From NCBI RefSeq assembly GCF_034555935.1, contig NZ_JAYDCJ010000003.1:1922001-1986000 (forward strand): DNA of 64,000 nt. Direction: 5' to 3'. Below are positions 1 to 8,158 of the stretch, one piece after another; position 1 is the stretch's first letter, and every line of letters starts with the position of its first letter. The stretch is from Marinobacter qingdaonensis. GTDB lineage: Bacteria; Pseudomonadota; Gammaproteobacteria; Pseudomonadales; Oleiphilaceae. A program made the position numbers and the translations under genes. The notes beneath the pieces are model-generated. The model saw only the letters and a program-made list of their open reading frames with translations. It ran no database searches and had not been told where the DNA came from.

Positions 1-38
1 GAGCAGGCATGAAAGTTCCTGAGTAAACTAATAAGCAG

Positions 39-72
39 AGTCAGGTCAGATTCCAAAAAATCTGACCTGACT
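39..72. repeat. Perfect 14-bp inverted repeat downstream of pilC
   Basis: Bases 39-52 (AGTCAGGTCAGATT) are exactly complementary to bases 59-72, with a 6-base loop. The hairpin sits 28 bases beyond the pilC stop codon. It has no strong T tract on the pilC (minus) side, so it is not a textbook intrinsic terminator. It could stabilise the 3' end of the pilBC message, or be a REP-like palindrome of the kind associated with tyrosine transposases in gammaproteobacteria. Only one copy was noticed in this window. Confidence 0.6.
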
Positions 73-99
73 GTATCTGGCGCGAAAAGTTGATGTGTT

Positions 100-1317
100 C
101 TAGACCACCTGACCCATCTGGAAAATTGGGAGGTACATGGCAATAATGAGGCCGCCAACGAGTACGCCGAGCACGGCCATGATCATCGGTTCCATAAGGG
201 CGGTTAGGTTGTCCACCATGTCGTCGACGACGCCTTCGTAGTGCTCTGCAACTTTCTCAAGCATCTCATCCAGATTACCCGACTCTTCACCGATGGCAGT
301 CAACTGCACTGCCATCACAGGGAAGAGGTCTTGCTGCCGCATAGACGCCTGCAGTTGAGTACCGCTCGAAACATCCGCTTTGATATTCATGATGGCATCG
401 CGGTATACAGCATTACCCGTTGCGCCGGCAACTGAGTCCAATGCATCAACGAGAGGGACACCTGACGCAAACGTGGTTGATAGAACTCTGCCAAATTTTG
501 CGACAGCGGACTTATCCAATATCTCACCCATAATGGGAATCTTGAGGAAATATTTGTCGACGAGGTCGGAAAATTTTGGAGATCTGCGCCGGCCTTCTTT
601 AAAGAGGAAAATGACCCCTACTAATCCAAGCAGTGCAATAAACCACCATTCTTGCAGCCATTCAGATATGCGGATGACAAACTGAGTGAAAACGGGTAGG
701 TCCGCTCCGAAATCCTGGAAAAGCGCTTCAAATTGCGGCACCACTTTGATGAGAAGAATGGCAGTGACGATGATTGCAACCACGACAACTGCAATCGGAT
801 AGGTCATTGCCTTTTTCACCTTCTTTTTCAGTATTTCAGTTTTTTCGAGGTAGGTGGCAATTCGATCGAGCATCTGTTCAAGTGCGCCCGCCTTTTCGCC
901 TGAATCCACAAGGTTGCAGTACAGGTCGTCAAAGTACTTTGGGTGCTTCCTCAGGGAGCCGGCGAAGCTGGTGCCGGAGGAAATGTCATTCCTGATAAGA
1001 ATGACCAATTCCTGGAGTCCTTTGTTCTCAAGACCATCCGCAACGATATCGAAGCTTTGTACCAACGGTACGCCCGCTTTCATCATCGTGGCGAGTTGGC
1101 GAGTCAACATCGCGATATCGAAAGGTGTTATTTTTTTGCTGCCACCGAACAGAGGCTTGGGCTTCTTCTTGACTTTATCTGCAATAATCCCTTGTTTGCG
1201 CAGCTGCGCTTTCACGAGAGCCAGGCTAGGGCCGGTAAGTTCGCCCTTTGATTTGTTCCCTTTCCGATCTTTCCCTTCCCAAACGTACGATTCCAGCTTT
1301 TGCGCTTTTTCTGCCAT
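100..1317 (-). CDS. pilC: Type IV pilus inner-membrane platform protein PilC
   Basis: A 405-residue protein of the GspF/PilC family, the usual length. It has two tandem T2SS-F domains, at about residues 70-195 and 275-395, each ending in strong transmembrane segments (for example the run of V, A and I near 175-190 and the C-terminal segment near 375-395). The platform protein sits in the inner membrane and couples the PilB extension ATPase to pilin assembly. Its ATG lies 2 bases after the pilB stop, so the two genes are one leftward operon. The expected next gene, the prepilin peptidase pilD, would lie beyond the left edge. Confidence 0.95.
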   Translation of the reverse strand: MAEKAQKLESYVWEGKDRKGNKSKGELTGPSLALVKAQLRKQGIIADKVKKKPKPLFGGSKKITPFDIAMLTRQLATMMKAGVPLVQSFDIVADGLENKGLQELVILIRNDISSGTSFAGSLRKHPKYFDDLYCNLVDSGEKAGALEQMLDRIATYLEKTEILKKKVKKAMTYPIAVVVVAIIVTAILLIKVVPQFEALFQDFGADLPVFTQFVIRISEWLQEWWFIALLGLVGVIFLFKEGRRRSPKFSDLVDKYFLKIPIMGEILDKSAVAKFGRVLSTTFASGVPLVDALDSVAGATGNAVYRDAIMNIKADVSSGTQLQASMRQQDLFPVMAVQLTAIGEESGNLDEMLEKVAEHYEGVVDDMVDNLTALMEPMIMAVLGVLVGGLIIAMYLPIFQMGQVV

Positions 1318-1319
1318 GC

Positions 1320-3035
1320 TTAATCCTTCGTCACGCGGTTAGCTTCTTCTAGACTTGTTACTCCCTGAATCACTTTAAGGAGCGCTGATTGCCTTAGATT
1401 CCGGAAACCTTCCGCCTGAGCCTGTTTTGCAATTTTAATGGAGCTGGCTTCTTCCATAATCATGTTTGCCAGTTCGTCCGTAATCCTGACCACCTCGTAG
1501 ATCCCAACGCGGCCTTTATATCCACCATTGCATTTATCACAGCCTTTTGGGCGGTACAACGTGAAGCCTGTATCAATTTGTTCTTGTGTGAACCCTTCGG
1601 TCAGGAGCACGTCTTTGGGAATGTCTGCCGCTTGTTTGCAATTGTTGCAGAGTCGCCTACCAAGTCTCTGTGCGATGATCAAGCTGACTGAGGTCGCGAT
1701 GTTGAATGCAGGGACGCCCATGTTCATCATTCGAGTGAGCGTTTCGGCAGCGCTGTTGGTGTGTAGGGTTGATAGAACGAGGTGGCCAGTTTGTGCTGCT
1801 TTTATCGCGATATTGGCTGTTTCAAGATCCCGAATTTCACCAACCATGATGACATCAGGGTCCTGGCGAAGGAATGCCCTCAGGGCTTCGGCAAACCCCA
1901 AGCCGACTTTGTTGTTCACATTGACCTGATTGATGCCTTCCAGATTGATCTCGGCGGGATCCTCAGCCGTTGAAATATTGCGTTCGGCGGTATTCAGGAT
2001 ATTCAGACCGGTATACAGGGATACGGTCTTGCCGGAACCAGTTGGGCCGGTTACGAGGATCATGCCTTGCGGCTGCTCCAAGGCTTCCATGTACATTTGT
2101 TTTTGATCGTCTTCGTAACCCAAGATGTCAATGCCAAGCTTCGCCTGACTCGGATCAAGTATTCGAAGAACAATTTTCTCTCCCCAAAGGGTGGGCAGCG
2201 TGTTCACTCGAAAGTCGATGGCCTTGGTTTTCGACAGTTTCATTTTGATTCGGCCATCCTGGGGAACGCGACGCTCAGAAATGTCCAGCTGCGCCATAAT
2301 CTTTACGCGCGCAGAGATTTTCGGTGCCAGCTTTATAGATGGGCGAGATACCTCCTTCAAGATACCGTCCGTCCGGTAACGTACCCGATAAACTTTCTCA
2401 TAAGGTTCGAAGTGTACATCCGATGCACCGCCACGGATGGCGTCCAGGAGCATCTTGTTCACATACTTTACAATTGGTGCGTCGTCCACCTCATGGGCGT
2501 TTACGGCATTATCGTCATCCTGGTCGCCGCCTTCCGTTTCCACGCCCTCCAAATCAGCATCTTCGAGGTCTCCCATTGACGTATCCTGAGACTCGAGATA
2601 TTTGTCGATAGCCGCTCTTAACTTAGCGTCGTCCACCAGAACGGCGTCCGTGCTCAGGCCGGTATTGAATTTTATCTCGTCGAGAGCCTGGATGTTTGTT
2701 GGGTCGGAAACCCCTATGAATAGCCTATTCCCACGCTTATAGAGAGGCAGAACATTGTGCTTTCGAAGCAGTTTTTCATCGACTAGCTGTTCAGGAAGCA
2801 TTTCGGGTGCAAAAGCGTCCAGATCAAGCACCGAAGTCCCGAATTCCATTGCTGCGGAGAACGCCAGTTTTGCGCTGTCTGCGAGATTGTTTTGGCTCAG
2901 GTAGGTGATGAGCGGGATGCGGTTTTGAGACGCTTGAAGGAATGCATCCTTTGCCACCCGTTCGTCGAGAATACCGTCGTCAACGAAGCGCCTGGCCAGT
3001 CCGGTGAGAGTTACATTGCTCTGGTTAGTTGCCAT
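1320..3035 (-). CDS. pilB: Type IV pilus extension ATPase PilB
   Basis: A 571-residue GspE/PilB-family ATPase of standard length. It has an N-terminal MshEN-type domain (about residues 1-150), an acidic linker (150-185), then the ATPase core: Walker A GPTGSGKT at 330-337, Asp box near 355-362, Walker B DPDVIMVGEIRD near 392-403 and His box TGHLVLSTLHTN near 416-427. Four zinc-binding cysteines are visible (C463, C466, C499, C502). It powers pilus extension from the cytoplasmic face. It is transcribed leftwards with pilC and divergently from pilA. Confidence 0.97.
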   Translation of the reverse strand: MATNQSNVTLTGLARRFVDDGILDERVAKDAFLQASQNRIPLITYLSQNNLADSAKLAFSAAMEFGTSVLDLDAFAPEMLPEQLVDEKLLRKHNVLPLYKRGNRLFIGVSDPTNIQALDEIKFNTGLSTDAVLVDDAKLRAAIDKYLESQDTSMGDLEDADLEGVETEGGDQDDDNAVNAHEVDDAPIVKYVNKMLLDAIRGGASDVHFEPYEKVYRVRYRTDGILKEVSRPSIKLAPKISARVKIMAQLDISERRVPQDGRIKMKLSKTKAIDFRVNTLPTLWGEKIVLRILDPSQAKLGIDILGYEDDQKQMYMEALEQPQGMILVTGPTGSGKTVSLYTGLNILNTAERNISTAEDPAEINLEGINQVNVNNKVGLGFAEALRAFLRQDPDVIMVGEIRDLETANIAIKAAQTGHLVLSTLHTNSAAETLTRMMNMGVPAFNIATSVSLIIAQRLGRRLCNNCKQAADIPKDVLLTEGFTQEQIDTGFTLYRPKGCDKCNGGYKGRVGIYEVVRITDELANMIMEEASSIKIAKQAQAEGFRNLRQSALLKVIQGVTSLEEANRVTKD

Positions 3036-3180
3036 AGGAAGTCAAAAAAATCGGCTAAGTGGCTGAAACATGGTTTCTTAATCAGTAGGTCTGAGTTTAG
3101 ATGGAGCGAATAGCTTTTGAAAGTTTATTAATGTGTAGCATGCACGGTAACAGATAGTTGCTCAGTGCATCGAAATGATG

Positions 3181-3195
3181 TGACGAAATGCGTCA
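3181..3195. promoter_or_regulatory. Short palindrome upstream of pilA, possible operator
   Basis: TGACG-N5-CGTCA lies in the pilB-pilA intergenic region about 120 bases upstream of the sigma-54 promoter, and a second TGACA follows at about 3201. Sigma-54 promoters need an upstream activator site, and pilA is controlled by PilR in Pseudomonas, so this is a position where such a site could lie. The match to a known PilR site is not established. Confidence 0.3.
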
Positions 3196-3301
3196 TATGG
3201 TGACAATGTTGGTACGGTATCCGGATGTGAAAATTACTCTAGCCATCGATGGATCGGAGTGTAAGATTTTGAAAAAAAACAAGAAAAATTAAATCTTAGT
3301 T

Positions 3302-3318
3302 TTGGCACGATGAGTGCA
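3302..3318 (+). promoter_or_regulatory. Sigma-54 promoter of pilA
   Basis: The sequence TTGGCAC-N5-GTGCA fits the RpoN -24/-12 consensus TGGCAC-N5-TTGCA with one mismatch, and the GG and GC dinucleotides are 10 bases apart as required. Transcription would begin near 3330, leaving a leader of about 45 bases before the pilA ATG. RpoN and PilS/PilR control of pilA is known in P. aeruginosa. The rest of the 340-base region 3036-3375 is AT-rich and shows no gene. Confidence 0.8.
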
Positions 3319-3375
3319 GAGTGATTGGCAGGCCGCTCTGGCGAGGGGCAAAACCGAGAAAAATTGGAGATAAGC

Positions 3376-3816
3376 ATGAAAAAAACACAGCAGGGTTTTA
3401 CTTTGATCGAACTTATGATCGTAGTAGCGATCATCGGTATTCTGGCTGCGGTAGCAATTCCGGCTTACCAAGATTACACCATTCGTGCAAAAGTGACTGA
3501 AGCCATGGCCATTGCCTCTCAGGCCAAGACTGCAGTCTCGGAATACTACATTTCTCAGGGCTCCATGCCTGCTGACCAGGCGACTGCGGGCCTGGACGCT
3601 GCAGCGAACTACTCAACAGATGTGGTTCAGGACATGACCTACTCCAGAACCAGCGCTACCGTAGGCGTAATTACTATGGGCGTTGAGGCCTTGGGTGGCG
3701 ACGTAACTGCAGGTGATGAATTCACGCTGACCGGTACTGGTAGCTCTACTGGTGTTACCTGGGTCTGCGCAGCCACCTCGTTGGATGCCAAGTACCTGCC
3801 TTCCAACTGTCGCTAA
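3376..3816 (+). CDS. pilA: Type IVa major pilin PilA
   Basis: A 146-residue prepilin. The leader MKKTQQG is cut before Phe by PilD, and mature residue 5 is the conserved Glu of [15 protein letters not shown], followed by the N-terminal hydrophobic helix. Two cysteines near the C terminus (in WVCAATS and PSNCR) form the usual disulphide-bonded loop. The ATG at 3376 is chosen over the upstream start at 3325 because only it gives a correct class III leader. It is behind the sigma-54 promoter and followed by a terminator and two likely pilin-modification genes. Unlike P. aeruginosa group I pilins it ends in Arg, not Ser, so C-terminal TfpO-type glycosylation is unlikely. Confidence 0.97.
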   Translation: MKKTQQGFTLIELMIVVAIIGILAAVAIPAYQDYTIRAKVTEAMAIASQAKTAVSEYYISQGSMPADQATAGLDAAANYSTDVVQDMTYSRTSATVGVITMGVEALGGDVTAGDEFTLTGTGSSTGVTWVCAATSLDAKYLPSNCR

Positions 3817-3850
3817 GTTAGACTTCGTCTGATATTGGACGACAGGAGAA

Positions 3851-3871
3851 AGCGCCTTCGGGCGCTTTTTT
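3851..3871 (+). terminator. Intrinsic terminator after pilA
   Basis: AGCGCC-TTCG-GGCGCT is a perfect 6-bp stem with a UUCG-type tetraloop, followed directly by a run of T. It lies 34 bases after the pilA stop. It ends only four bases before the ATG of the next gene, so it also sits between an AGGAG (3844-3848) and that ATG. Confidence 0.9.
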
Positions 3872-3874
3872 ATT

Positions 3875-5581
3875 ATGTGGATAAAAAACAACATCTATTT
3901 TCACTTTCTATGTGCCGCCGTCCTGACAGTCGCAGCATACGTTCTTGGGTTGTCTGGCGGTTTTTACTTTGACGATGAATGGAATATTCTTGGTAATCAA
4001 TCCCTAAAGCAGGATTCCCTTAGCTTCAAAGCGCTCTGGGACGCTGCGCTTTCGGGAACGGCGGGGCCGTTGGGGCGCCCGCTTGCAATGCTTAGTTTTG
4101 CGCTTAATTACGTGTTTTTTGGATTCGATCCGTTCTATTTCAAGCTGGTCAATCTTTTAATTCACGTGCTTTGCGGGGTGACCATATACGCTATTTCCCT
4201 TTCTCTATGTGAATACCTTTGCGACATTCCTACCCCGCGTCGGAGGCTCTTTGCCTTCCTTGTTATGCTGCTTTGGCTTCTGCACCCGATCAACCTAACA
4301 ACAGTGCTGTACTCTGTTCAGCGAATGGCGGGTCTCAGTGCACTTTTTACTTTGCTCGGAATGCTTGCTTATTTGAGGGCAAGGCAGCTAGTCGGGCAGG
4401 AAAGGTACGTTGCACGAACCGTTCTGTTCGTGACTAGTCTCTTGATTTGCTGGCCGCTTGCTCTCGCGAGTAAGGAAAACGCGATACTATTGCCTGTCTA
4501 CCTGCTCATCTTAGAGTTTCTGTTTCTGAGGTTCCGAGCTGCCGGCGAGCAGAGGGTCAGTCGTCCGCTGGTTTACTCTTTTGTTGGTCTTCTTCTGATT
4601 CCGGGAATAGTGGTCTCTGCATACTTCCTCGTGTTTCCTGACTGGATCCTGAATGGTTATGCAAGGCGAGATTTCACTCTAGGTGAGCGTCTGCTCACTG
4701 AGGCCCGAGTTCTTTTCTATTACATTGGCCAGATACTCCTGCCTATCAACAGCTCTTTGGGACTATTTCACGACGATTTCGTTGTGTCGAAATCGCTCTT
4801 TTCTCCTTGGACCACGATTTTATCGGTAGTCACCCTGGCTGCATTGTCGTTGGGTGCGCTGATTTACTCCAGAAAATTGCCCGTGTTTGGCTTTGGCGTA
4901 TTATTTTTTCTGGCTGCCCATTTGCTCGAATCGAGTGTTTTCGCACTAGAGTTGGTTCATGAACACCGTAACTACCTCGCAAGCTTTTCTGTTCTCTTCG
5001 CTGTGGCTTATGTTTTTGTTAGAGGTACCCAGAGAACTGATCGTGTCAGGGGATTTGCTGCAGCTTGTCTGATCATTTTCTTTGGGGTGACAACAACGGC
5101 TAGAGCTGCAATCTGGGGAGAGCCGGTTTTTCATGTGGTCACTGAAGTGTCCAATCATCCTCAGTCCCCGAGGGCAAACTATGGAATGGGCAAGCAGTAT
5201 GCGACATACGCCCGAACACTTGACGCATCTCCCCAGAAAATCGAGGCTCTGGAATGGGCTAGCCTGTATTTCGGTAAAAGTGCCGAGCTCAGACAAAGTT
5301 ATACAGACGGGCTATTTGGTCTACTGATGATGGAAGGTCTTGAGGGCTATGAAATGGGAAGCGGCCATTTCAACGCGTTGCTCTTTCGGTTGGGCAAAGC
5401 TCCGTTCTCTAACAACAACTTCAATTACCTTAACAGCCTTTTACGATGCCTGGAGAGGGGCGATTGCACGATCGCTGATGCGAAACTAGAGGCAATTATC
5501 AGTGCATGCCAGGAAAATGACGGATTTTCAGGCAAGCATGCGAGGCAGGTGTTAGTGCGTTATGAGCGTTTTCTGAAGTGA
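3875..5581 (+). CDS. GT-C type membrane glycosyltransferase, candidate pilin glycosyltransferase
   Basis: A 568-residue polytopic membrane protein with about ten hydrophobic segments up to residue 400 and a soluble, helical, TPR-like C-terminal 170 residues. The first periplasmic loop carries an acidic motif (D33, D34, E35 in YFDDEWNIL), the hallmark position for the catalytic residues of GT-C enzymes that use polyprenyl-phosphate sugars. Its place between pilA and a TfpX/TfpZ-family gene matches the P. aeruginosa pilA-tfpW-tfpX order, where TfpW is a GT-C arabinosyltransferase of pilin. Sequence relationship to TfpW is not shown; a TMTC-like or other GT-C role remains possible. The stop overlaps the next start. 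Confidence 0.6.
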   Translation: MWIKNNIYFHFLCAAVLTVAAYVLGLSGGFYFDDEWNILGNQSLKQDSLSFKALWDAALSGTAGPLGRPLAMLSFALNYVFFGFDPFYFKLVNLLIHVLCGVTIYAISLSLCEYLCDIPTPRRRLFAFLVMLLWLLHPINLTTVLYSVQRMAGLSALFTLLGMLAYLRARQLVGQERYVARTVLFVTSLLICWPLALASKENAILLPVYLLILEFLFLRFRAAGEQRVSRPLVYSFVGLLLIPGIVVSAYFLVFPDWILNGYARRDFTLGERLLTEARVLFYYIGQILLPINSSLGLFHDDFVVSKSLFSPWTTILSVVTLAALSLGALIYSRKLPVFGFGVLFFLAAHLLESSVFALELVHEHRNYLASFSVLFAVAYVFVRGTQRTDRVRGFAAACLIIFFGVTTTARAAIWGEPVFHVVTEVSNHPQSPRANYGMGKQYATYARTLDASPQKIEALEWASLYFGKSAELRQSYTDGLFGLLMMEGLEGYEMGSGHFNALLFRLGKAPFSNNNFNYLNSLLRCLERGDCTIADAKLEAIISACQENDGFSGKHARQVLVRYERFLK

Positions 5582-6294
5582 ATTTGTTCGTGAAAAAGAA
5601 CACCATAATCTTGGTGGGTTTGCTGGAAACTGCGACGTTAGGGGTCTTGGTGCTGATTCTTCTGAGGAGTTGGTACCCGGACTATTACTACAGTCTTTTT
5701 GAGGTGGCGCCCAAATTCTATGTATTCGTGGCACTGTTGCTCATGTTGGGGCCCATACTCGGACGGTTTGTCTACAAAGCGGATAGCGTCGCCTACCTGA
5801 ACGATCTTAGTGTGATTTACCTGATCAAATTCTGTGTAGTGTTCTTGGCTTTGCACTATGCATATTCTCATCGACCAGTACTGACAGTATTCTCTGTTGA
5901 TCGATTTGTCGTCGTTCAGGCCCATCAGATACCTACCGATCATATTCCGGTGGGCTTGGCTGAAATGGTCCTCGCAGGTGAAAAACCTCCATTAGTCGCT
6001 GCGCGGAAATTCAGTGAAACCGATTTATCCAATCTTCTGGGCGTGATGGGAGGTGAGCCTGATATCGAATATCGTCCCAATCGATACGAGCGGATCGAAT
6101 ACCAACGAGAAAAAATGATTGAAAGGTTGTGTTCTAATGCTCCGGGGGCGGATGAGGAACGACCCCTTGAAAGCCGGAGTTGTGATCCTTTGAAAGTGCC
6201 GTTGATATACAGCTTCGACCAGTCTGCTACGGCTGTTTTTGATCTGGATGCAATCGAAATTCTGAAGGTGTTTGCGACAAACCCATGGCAGTAA
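5578..6294 (+). CDS. TfpX/TfpZ-family type IV pilin accessory protein
   Basis: A 238-residue protein with three to four N-terminal transmembrane segments (about residues 10-100) and a periplasmic C-terminal domain. Family features are visible: WYP near residue 32, LGPILGRFV near 60, and RPVLTVFSVDRF after the last membrane helix. TfpX, TfpY and TfpZ are encoded just downstream of pilA in P. aeruginosa and assist assembly of their cognate pilin. The start is a GTG overlapping the upstream stop (GTGA), which implies translational coupling to the GT-C gene. Which of the Tfp types it is cannot be decided by eye. Confidence 0.8.
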   Translation: MNLFVKKNTIILVGLLETATLGVLVLILLRSWYPDYYYSLFEVAPKFYVFVALLLMLGPILGRFVYKADSVAYLNDLSVIYLIKFCVVFLALHYAYSHRPVLTVFSVDRFVVVQAHQIPTDHIPVGLAEMVLAGEKPPLVAARKFSETDLSNLLGVMGGEPDIEYRPNRYERIEYQREKMIERLCSNAPGADEERPLESRSCDPLKVPLIYSFDQSATAVFDLDAIEILKVFATNPWQ

Positions 6295-6325
6295 ACTAAT
6301 TCAAGCTGACGGTGAAATCCTGAAC

Positions 6326-7219
6326 ATGCAGAAGGTAACGGTAGTCATACCGGCAAAGAATGAGGCTCAAAGCATCGGAGAACTGGTAGGTCAGATTCGT
6401 GCCGGTCGGTGGGTGGATGAGATCATTGTGGTTGATGATGGCTCTACAGATGGGACCGGCGAAATTGCAGAAGCTAAGGGTGCGCGGGTCCTTTCTCATC
6501 CATACTCCAAAGGCAACGGCGCCGCTATAAAAACTGGAGCACGGCATGCGATCGGCGATGTCCTCGTTTTTATGGATGCCGACGGGCAGCATAAACCAAG
6601 CGAGATTCCTCGCCTTTTGTCCCGGTTAAGTGACGGTTACGATATGGTCGTCGGGTCGAGGACGAGCAGCGGGCAGGCGAATTTCGGGAGAGGAGTGGCT
6701 AACAGGTTTTACAACTGGCTCGCCAGTTATATGAGTGGGCAAAAGGTCAAGGATCTGACATCTGGATTCAGAGTTGCCAAGCGAAGCTTGTTCCTGCAAT
6801 TTCTAAATCTGCTGCCGAATGGCTTTTCATATCCAACAACGTCGACAATGGCCTTTTTTCGGGCTGGTTACTCGGTAGGTTATGAACCAATAGATGTGGG
6901 CAGGCGAGAGGGGAAAAGTCATATCCAGCCTGCCAAGGATGGGATCAGGTTTCTTCTTATCATCTTCAAGATCGGAACACTCTACTCCCCGCTGAAGCTT
7001 TTCATGCCTGCATCGCTGGCAGTGCTACTACTTGGGGCAGGATATTACGGCTACACCTTTTTTAGCATGGGCAGGTTCACGAATATGAGCGCCCTGATGT
7101 TTACAACGTCACTCTTGGTGTTCCTGGTAGGCTTGGTCTCTGAGCAGATTACAACGCTTATGTACAAGGATACAGATCAGCGAGACAGTGGAAATCTAGA
7201 CCGAGACGATGTTGACTGA
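6326..7219 (+). CDS. GT2 glycosyltransferase, polyprenyl-phosphate-sugar synthase type
   Basis: A 297-residue GT-A enzyme with the DPM1/GtrB-like signature: VVIPAKNEA at the N terminus, DDGSTDGT, the metal-binding MDADGQH, and LTSGFRV. Two C-terminal hydrophobic helices follow. Enzymes of this type transfer a sugar from a nucleotide donor to polyprenyl phosphate at the inner membrane. That would supply a donor for the nearby GT-C protein. The ATG at 6326 is used because MQKVTVVIPAKNE is the canonical N terminus; an in-frame start at 6272 would add 18 unmatched residues. Confidence 0.8.
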   Translation: MQKVTVVIPAKNEAQSIGELVGQIRAGRWVDEIIVVDDGSTDGTGEIAEAKGARVLSHPYSKGNGAAIKTGARHAIGDVLVFMDADGQHKPSEIPRLLSRLSDGYDMVVGSRTSSGQANFGRGVANRFYNWLASYMSGQKVKDLTSGFRVAKRSLFLQFLNLLPNGFSYPTTSTMAFFRAGYSVGYEPIDVGRREGKSHIQPAKDGIRFLLIIFKIGTLYSPLKLFMPASLAVLLLGAGYYGYTFFSMGRFTNMSALMFTTSLLVFLVGLVSEQITTLMYKDTDQRDSGNLDRDDVD

Positions 7220-7263
7220 TTGTTTGCTGTGCGCCAGCAGACTCAAAATGGCTTGCTCTTGAA

Positions 7264-8151
7264 TCAACGTCGCTCTGGATTTGAGCCCAATCTCAGCCTG
7301 ACCAACTCTATCACTGTCGCAAGCTTTATAATGAATGCGATGCTGAGAATCTGGATGCGCTGTCTGATGCTCAGGCCAGAACCTTTTAAGATCCACACAA
7401 CGCTTTCCAGCGAGGTTCGGTGAGGCTCTAATTGTGACTCGTGGGAGAATGACAGATGATTATTCTTCAGATGTAATCGCCCTGCGGCGACTCGCCTGGC
7501 CTGCCGAACTGCGGAGGACAACGTGGTGCGTGGAGTTGTGTGGACAATCGCGTCACCTGCGTATTTTATTTGGTAACCCCTCCGATTAGCCCGCCAGCAC
7601 CACTCCCTGTCGCCACCGGAGAGTAGCTCTTCTTCAAAAGGTCCAATCGCTGAATAATGTTCGCGAAGACAAAACAGGTTGGCGGTTGCGGAAAACTCCT
7701 TATCCAGAATATTAGCAGCTTGCTGAAAGCCAGTAAGCAACTGATAGCGGGCAGTCGCTGTGATTGGTTCGGGCGTCAGAAGAGCGACTTCACCTCCAAC
7801 CAAACTCTTCGCAGAATCGCCGCCCAGCGCTCCGGCTCCATTTTCAAGCCATTTCGGGGCGGGAATACAGTCAGCGTCTGTAAACGCCAGAATATCGCAG
7901 CAGGCGTTCTGGGCACCTTTGTTCCTAGCAGCATAAGATCCGGGGGTGGAGCATCTGAGAACGCGCAGGTCGAACGGATATTCCTGCTGCAGGCGCAAAG
8001 CCGGCCGAGAATCGTTGTCGACAACGATGACCTCAACGCTTTGCATCGGCCAGGTTTGATTTTTGAGGCCATCAAGGCAGGCCTTGATACCTTCCGGGTC
8101 ATTGAAGACGGGAATGATGACCGAAATTGATGGGATCGTGGCTTTGTCCAT
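7264..8151 (-). CDS. GT2 family glycosyltransferase
   Basis: A 295-residue GT-A glycosyltransferase. It begins with the standard SVIIPVFNDPEGI strand-loop and has a TDADC metal-binding motif near residue 97. A GGDREWCWR segment near residue 180 corresponds to the acceptor or catalytic base region (ED/DREW) of GT2 enzymes. No transmembrane segment is obvious. It is the last gene of a three-gene leftward set of glycosyltransferases (9250-10467, 8159-9196, 7264-8151) and lies convergent to the pilin-linked GT2 gene. Donor and acceptor are not predictable. Confidence 0.85.
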   Translation of the reverse strand: MDKATIPSISVIIPVFNDPEGIKACLDGLKNQTWPMQSVEVIVVDNDSRPALRLQQEYPFDLRVLRCSTPGSYAARNKGAQNACCDILAFTDADCIPAPKWLENGAGALGGDSAKSLVGGEVALLTPEPITATARYQLLTGFQQAANILDKEFSATANLFCLREHYSAIGPFEEELLSGGDREWCWRANRRGYQIKYAGDAIVHTTPRTTLSSAVRQARRVAAGRLHLKNNHLSFSHESQLEPHRTSLESVVWILKGSGLSIRQRIQILSIAFIIKLATVIELVRLRLGSNPERR

Positions 8152-8158
8152 ATATGTC

